From: an uncultured Phascolarctobacterium sp.
Lineage (GTDB): Bacteria > Bacillota > Negativicutes > Acidaminococcales > Acidaminococcaceae
Assembly: GCF_905212365.1 (NCBI RefSeq)
Contig: NZ_CAJMEH010000081.1
Coordinates: forward strand, 1-7,478
Length of the DNA: 7,478 nucleotides
Direction: 5' to 3'
The notes below the pieces were generated by a model. The model ran no database searches. It worked only from the letters and a program-made list of their open reading frames with translations, and was not told where the DNA came from. The position numbers and the translations under genes are program-made. The number at the start of each line of letters is the position of its first letter. Positions within the stretch are counted from its first letter, which is position 1. Positions 4,693 through 7,478 of this stretch are shown here, piece after piece.

Positions 4693-7478
4693 ATGAAACG
4701 AAAACAAATTTTAGCGCGGGCGATAACGCTTGGTTTGCTGTTGGCTATGCCGGTGGGCGGGGCAATGGCTGCGGATTTGACGATTGACGGAACTATGGGA
4801 AGTTTAGATGAAAACTGGAATTCTGCGGATGAAGGCTATTACATTTATCACAAAAATAGCTTGAGTAATAATACTATTACTATTAATGGCGTTGAAGTTA
4901 AGGGCAACGGTTGGGTTGAGTTTGAACCCGTAGAGGTTCCGGAAGAGGATTTACGAGAAGGCTTTGATTGGGGAGAAAAATATATTGATAATGGTAAAAT
5001 AGCGTACGGTGCTAATGTTTACGGCGGATATGCTCGCAAGGGTGATGAAGCTGTTAGTGGTAACAATATATTTATAAATAGCGGCTCTACCAAATTAGGT
5101 ACGGTTATTAGAGATTTTATAGATTATGAATATTTTGACCGTGATAAAGATGGAAATGTTGAATATGCTGAATATTGGCAGGAGCCAAATGAAGAAACCG
5201 CATTTCATACTGGTTCATTAATCGGTGGACAGAGCGATGGCGATGGGTCTGTAACCAAGAATACTGTAACTGCCAAAGATAGCATGATAAGTGGTGACGT
5301 TATAGGTGGGCAAAGTAACGGTGCGGGCACGGTCAGCAATAATGAAGTAAATGTGGAAAATTGCGGCGTACACGGAAGCATTTCCCTAGTTGGCGGTTAT
5401 GCGACGGCTGGCGCTAATATTACCGGGAATAAAGTGATTATGAACGGCGGCACAGTACGTAATAATGTTTATGGCGGTTTGTCAGATATCAAAGGTACTG
5501 GTGACGTAACGCATAATAGCGTCGAAATAACTGGCGGCATAATTGGCGGTTCATGGATTGCTGGCGGTCAAAGCGAGACTGGTACAGCTGATGAAAACAA
5601 CGTATCTATCAGCGGCAATGTTAAGATTAGTAACGGTCTAGGAACAGATATCTATGGCGGCAAAAGTAACAAAGGCGCAACTGCAAATGATAACATAGTT
5701 ACTATTAGCAATGTAAATAAATTGGACGCTAAAGTTCACGGTGGTAATGCTGCTGTAGCAAATAATAATAAAGTTATTTTAACCAATGTGGAATTTGGCT
5801 ATACAGATTATGAGACTCATGAAAACCAAGGTTGGAGTGCAGGCGGCGGCAGCGGCACGGAGCAAGCGACCGGGAACGAAGTCGTGGCTACTAATGTGAA
5901 GCTGAAAGGCGGTTTAACTGGCGGCGCAAGCACTAATGATGCCAGCAATAATAAAGTTACCGTAAGCGGCGCTGATACTCAAATAACTTTAGCTAGCGGT
6001 ACTGTCGGAAGCAGCATAACAGGCGGCAGCAGTAAAAATAAAGCGACTGGCAATATCGTTACTATTGAAGGCGGTGTAATTACAGGCAAATCTGATTCTA
6101 AGATTGTGGCAGGCGAGGTAACTGATAACTCTTCTTTTATAGACTGCACAGCGGAAGGCAATACAGTGCAGATTAATGGCGGTACGGTGGATGTAGATAT
6201 TTACGGCGGCTGGGGTCAGTATGGCTCTGCTGTGAAAAATACCGTTGTCATTAATGACGGCACTATTAGTAGTAAGCAAATTGTTGGTAGTTTGATACAA
6301 CGCGACGGTACAGTTACGGGCAACCAAATTACCATCAGCGGCGGTGAATTTACTAAAGCTACAGAAGTAATCGGCGGTTTGACCAACGACGACTATAAAC
6401 ACGAGGTTAACATCAGCAAAAACACCATCACTGTTACGGAAAGCGCTAATGATTTAGATAACGTATCCCTGTACGGCGCTAAAACTGATAGCGCTAACGC
6501 ACAGCTTAGCGACAACGCTCTCGTTATCGACGGCTGGCGCGGCACGGTGAATACTATCGTCAACGTGACTGACCTGAATTTTGAGCATGTGGATTTAAGC
6601 GCAGGCGGCGTTTTGTCCGCAGTTCAAGAAACAGATCTGACAGGCGTGAATATTGCCGTTAATTCCTTGAAGGAAGGCAGCGATTTAGCGGCTGACGGCA
6701 CAGCATATACTATTATTGACGGTACAACTTCTAATATTACGTTTAACAACGCGCAAGAATCTGCTTTCGAAAGCGTTGATACCAGCGGCAACGGCGTGCG
6801 CGTGCATGACGTTAACGCTGCGACAAGTAATAATAATTTAGTGGCTAATATTACGAAGTCTGTTTTGGCCAACGTATATGTTGCAGAAGACGGAACAGCT
6901 ACGTCTAATGATTTAGTAATAGGCGAAGACTTTGCTACCAATGCCAGCGTGGTTGCGGGCGCATACGCTAGCGGCGACAATACTGCCGTAGGCGGCAGCG
7001 TAACTATCAGCGGAGCTTACGACGGCGATGTTTACGCAGGCTACAGCGAAAGCGGCAAAGTCGACGCAAATACCATTACCTTGCAGAGCGGCGCGGCTGT
7101 CGGCAATTTGTACGGCAGCAATACCAAAACTGCGGCAGGCTCTTTAGTTGTGGAAGCAGGCAGCAGTAAAGCGGCAAGCGTTGCTAATTTTGCCGGCGCA
7201 ACCTTGGCAGAGGACAGCAAGCTGACAACCAAGACGGTAGAAGTCAATACGCTGACGAACGATGGCGAACTGACGGCCAGCGACGTAACCGCTGATACGC
7301 TTACTAATAGCGGGAAGCTGAACGGTGAGAGCGTAAATGCAGGTACGATTACGAACAGCGGCACGCTGGAAGCGAAGAACGTGGAAGCGACTACGTTGGT
7401 AAATAATAGAAATAGTACTATTAAAGCAAGCGGCAACGTCAAAGCTAATGGCGAACTGACGAATAACGGCACTTTAAC
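4693..7478 (+). CDS. Large secreted repeat protein, autotransporter/adhesin-like (3' end outside window)
   Basis: The reading frame is open from ATG 4693 to the right edge (928 complete codons plus two bases). Residues 1-26 are a Sec signal peptide: basic MKRK, a hydrophobic core, and likely cleavage after AMA before ADLTIDG. From about residue 105 to 610 there are about 16 degenerate repeats of roughly 22-45 residues. Each has a V/I-x-Gly-Gly turn, a G-x-A/V-x-x-N step and an N-x-V-x-I strand, the pattern of a right-handed beta-helix. An insertion between the first two repeats holds an EF-hand-type loop (149-160). Residues 770-850 have looser repeats, and from 852 a second 16-residue repeat set starts. 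Residues are rich in Gly, Asn, Thr, Ser and Asp and very poor in Cys. This fits the passenger of a type V secreted adhesin, but the barrel or another anchor would lie downstream and is not seen. Substrate or host ligand is unknown. Confidence 0.85.
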   Translation, partial: MKRKQILARAITLGLLLAMPVGGAMAADLTIDGTMGSLDENWNSADEGYYIYHKNSLSNNTITINGVEVKGNGWVEFEPVEVPEEDLREGFDWGEKYIDNGKIAYGANVYGGYARKGDEAVSGNNIFINSGSTKLGTVIRDFIDYEYFDRDKDGNVEYAEYWQEPNEETAFHTGSLIGGQSDGDGSVTKNTVTAKDSMISGDVIGGQSNGAGTVSNNEVNVENCGVHGSISLVGGYATAGANITGNKVIMNGGTVRNNVYGGLSDIKGTGDVTHNSVEITGGIIGGSWIAGGQSETGTADENNVSISGNVKISNGLGTDIYGGKSNKGATANDNIVTISNVNKLDAKVHGGNAAVANNNKVILTNVEFGYTDYETHENQGWSAGGGSGTEQATGNEVVATNVKLKGGLTGGASTNDASNNKVTVSGADTQITLASGTVGSSITGGSSKNKATGNIVTIEGGVITGKSDSKIVAGEVTDNSSFIDCTAEGNTVQINGGTVDVDIYGGWGQYGSAVKNTVVINDGTISSKQIVGSLIQRDGTVTGNQITISGGEFTKATEVIGGLTNDDYKHEVNISKNTITVTESANDLDNVSLYGAKTDSANAQLSDNALVIDGWRGTVNTIVNVTDLNFEHVDLSAGGVLSAVQETDLTGVNIAVNSLKEGSDLAADGTAYTIIDGTTSNITFNNAQESAFESVDTSGNGVRVHDVNAATSNNNLVANITKSVLANVYVAEDGTATSNDLVIGEDFATNASVVAGAYASGDNTAVGGSVTISGAYDGDVYAGYSESGKVDANTITLQSGAAVGNLYGSNTKTAAGSLVVEAGSSKAASVANFAGATLAEDSKLTTKTVEVNTLTNDGELTASDVTADTLTNSGKLNGESVNAGTITNSGTLEAKNVEATTLVNNRNSTIKASGNVKANGELTNNGTL
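5014..6520 (+). repeat. About 16 degenerate Gly-Gly / N-x-V-x-I protein repeats
   Basis: Gly-Gly turns or variants fall near residues 109 (VYGG), 177 (IGGQS), 204 (IGGQS), 233 (VGGY), 260 (YGGLS), 289 (IAGGQS), 321 (YGGKS), 349 (HGGN), 383 (AGGGS), 409 (TGGAS), 443 (TGGSS), 473 (AGE), 504 (YGGW), 531 (VGS), 560 (IGGL) and 594 (YGA). Each is usually followed 8-12 residues later by N-x-V-x-I/V. The copies are diverged at DNA level, so they are old repeats rather than a recent tandem expansion. Confidence 0.75.
7246..7446 (+). repeat. 16-residue tandem repeats (T-L-T-N-x-G-x-L type)
   Basis: Units at 7246-7293, 7294-7341, 7342-7389 and a longer 19-residue unit at 7390-7446 share a core such as TLTNDGEL, TLTNSGKL or TITNSGTL followed by a short V-x-A strand. 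A fifth unit (NGELTNNGTL) is cut by the window edge. The period suits one rung of a beta-helix and differs from the Gly-Gly repeats before it. Confidence 0.7.

Noticed and set aside
7041..7472. 143-codon very hydrophobic minus-strand frame resembling a membrane protein
   Set aside because: The hydrophobicity comes from reading Thr/Asn/Ser/Glu/Lys-rich repeat codons on the opposite strand; the plus strand carries the continuous surface-protein frame.

Overview
The window joins two unrelated parts, both read on the + strand. Positions 1 to about 4308 hold a compact molybdenum operon. Positions 4309 to 7478 hold an intergenic region and the first 928 codons of a large secreted repeat protein that runs off the right edge. 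The mix suggests a diderm Firmicute (Negativicutes, perhaps Acidaminococcaceae such as Phascolarctobacterium). The grounds are strong AGGAGG ribosome binding sites, a lipoprotein-type molybdate-binding protein, a palindromic repeat of a type I remember from gut Firmicutes, and an autotransporter-like surface protein. The taxonomic call is inference and no marker gene is present.

Molybdenum operon. A candidate promoter (31-59) and a structured leader carrying a possible 33-codon ORF (114-215) precede moaC. Then come a MOSC-MogA fusion, modB, modA and a MoeA-like molybdopterin-binding protein with a cysteine-rich tail. The genes overlap or lie within 12 nt of each other, and a strong hairpin terminator at 4274-4308 closes the unit. 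Together they cover cPMP formation (MoaC), molybdopterin adenylylation (MogA domain), probable sulfur handling or cofactor maturation (MOSC domain), molybdate uptake (ModA, ModB) and a late molybdopterin-handling step (MoeA-like). The transporter ATPase (modC), moaA, moaD/moaE and a canonical moeA are absent from the window and must be encoded elsewhere.

Intergenic region 4309-4692. It has a good sigma70-type promoter with an extended -10 (4380-4407). The spacer of this promoter contains a run of seven G inside a short inverted repeat. A roughly 159-bp palindrome-rich MITE-like element (4463-4621) follows, then a weaker second promoter candidate and a good ribosome binding site at 4678-4683.

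Surface protein from 4693. A Sec signal peptide is followed by about 16 degenerate repeats with a Gly-Gly turn and an Asn-x-Val-x-Ile strand. One perfect EF-hand-type loop sits in an insertion between the first two repeats. Near the right edge a second set of 16-residue repeats begins. This looks like the beta-helical passenger of an autotransporter or similar adhesin; any barrel or anchor lies beyond the window. The most interesting idea here is that the G7 tract could make the promoter of this protein phase variable.
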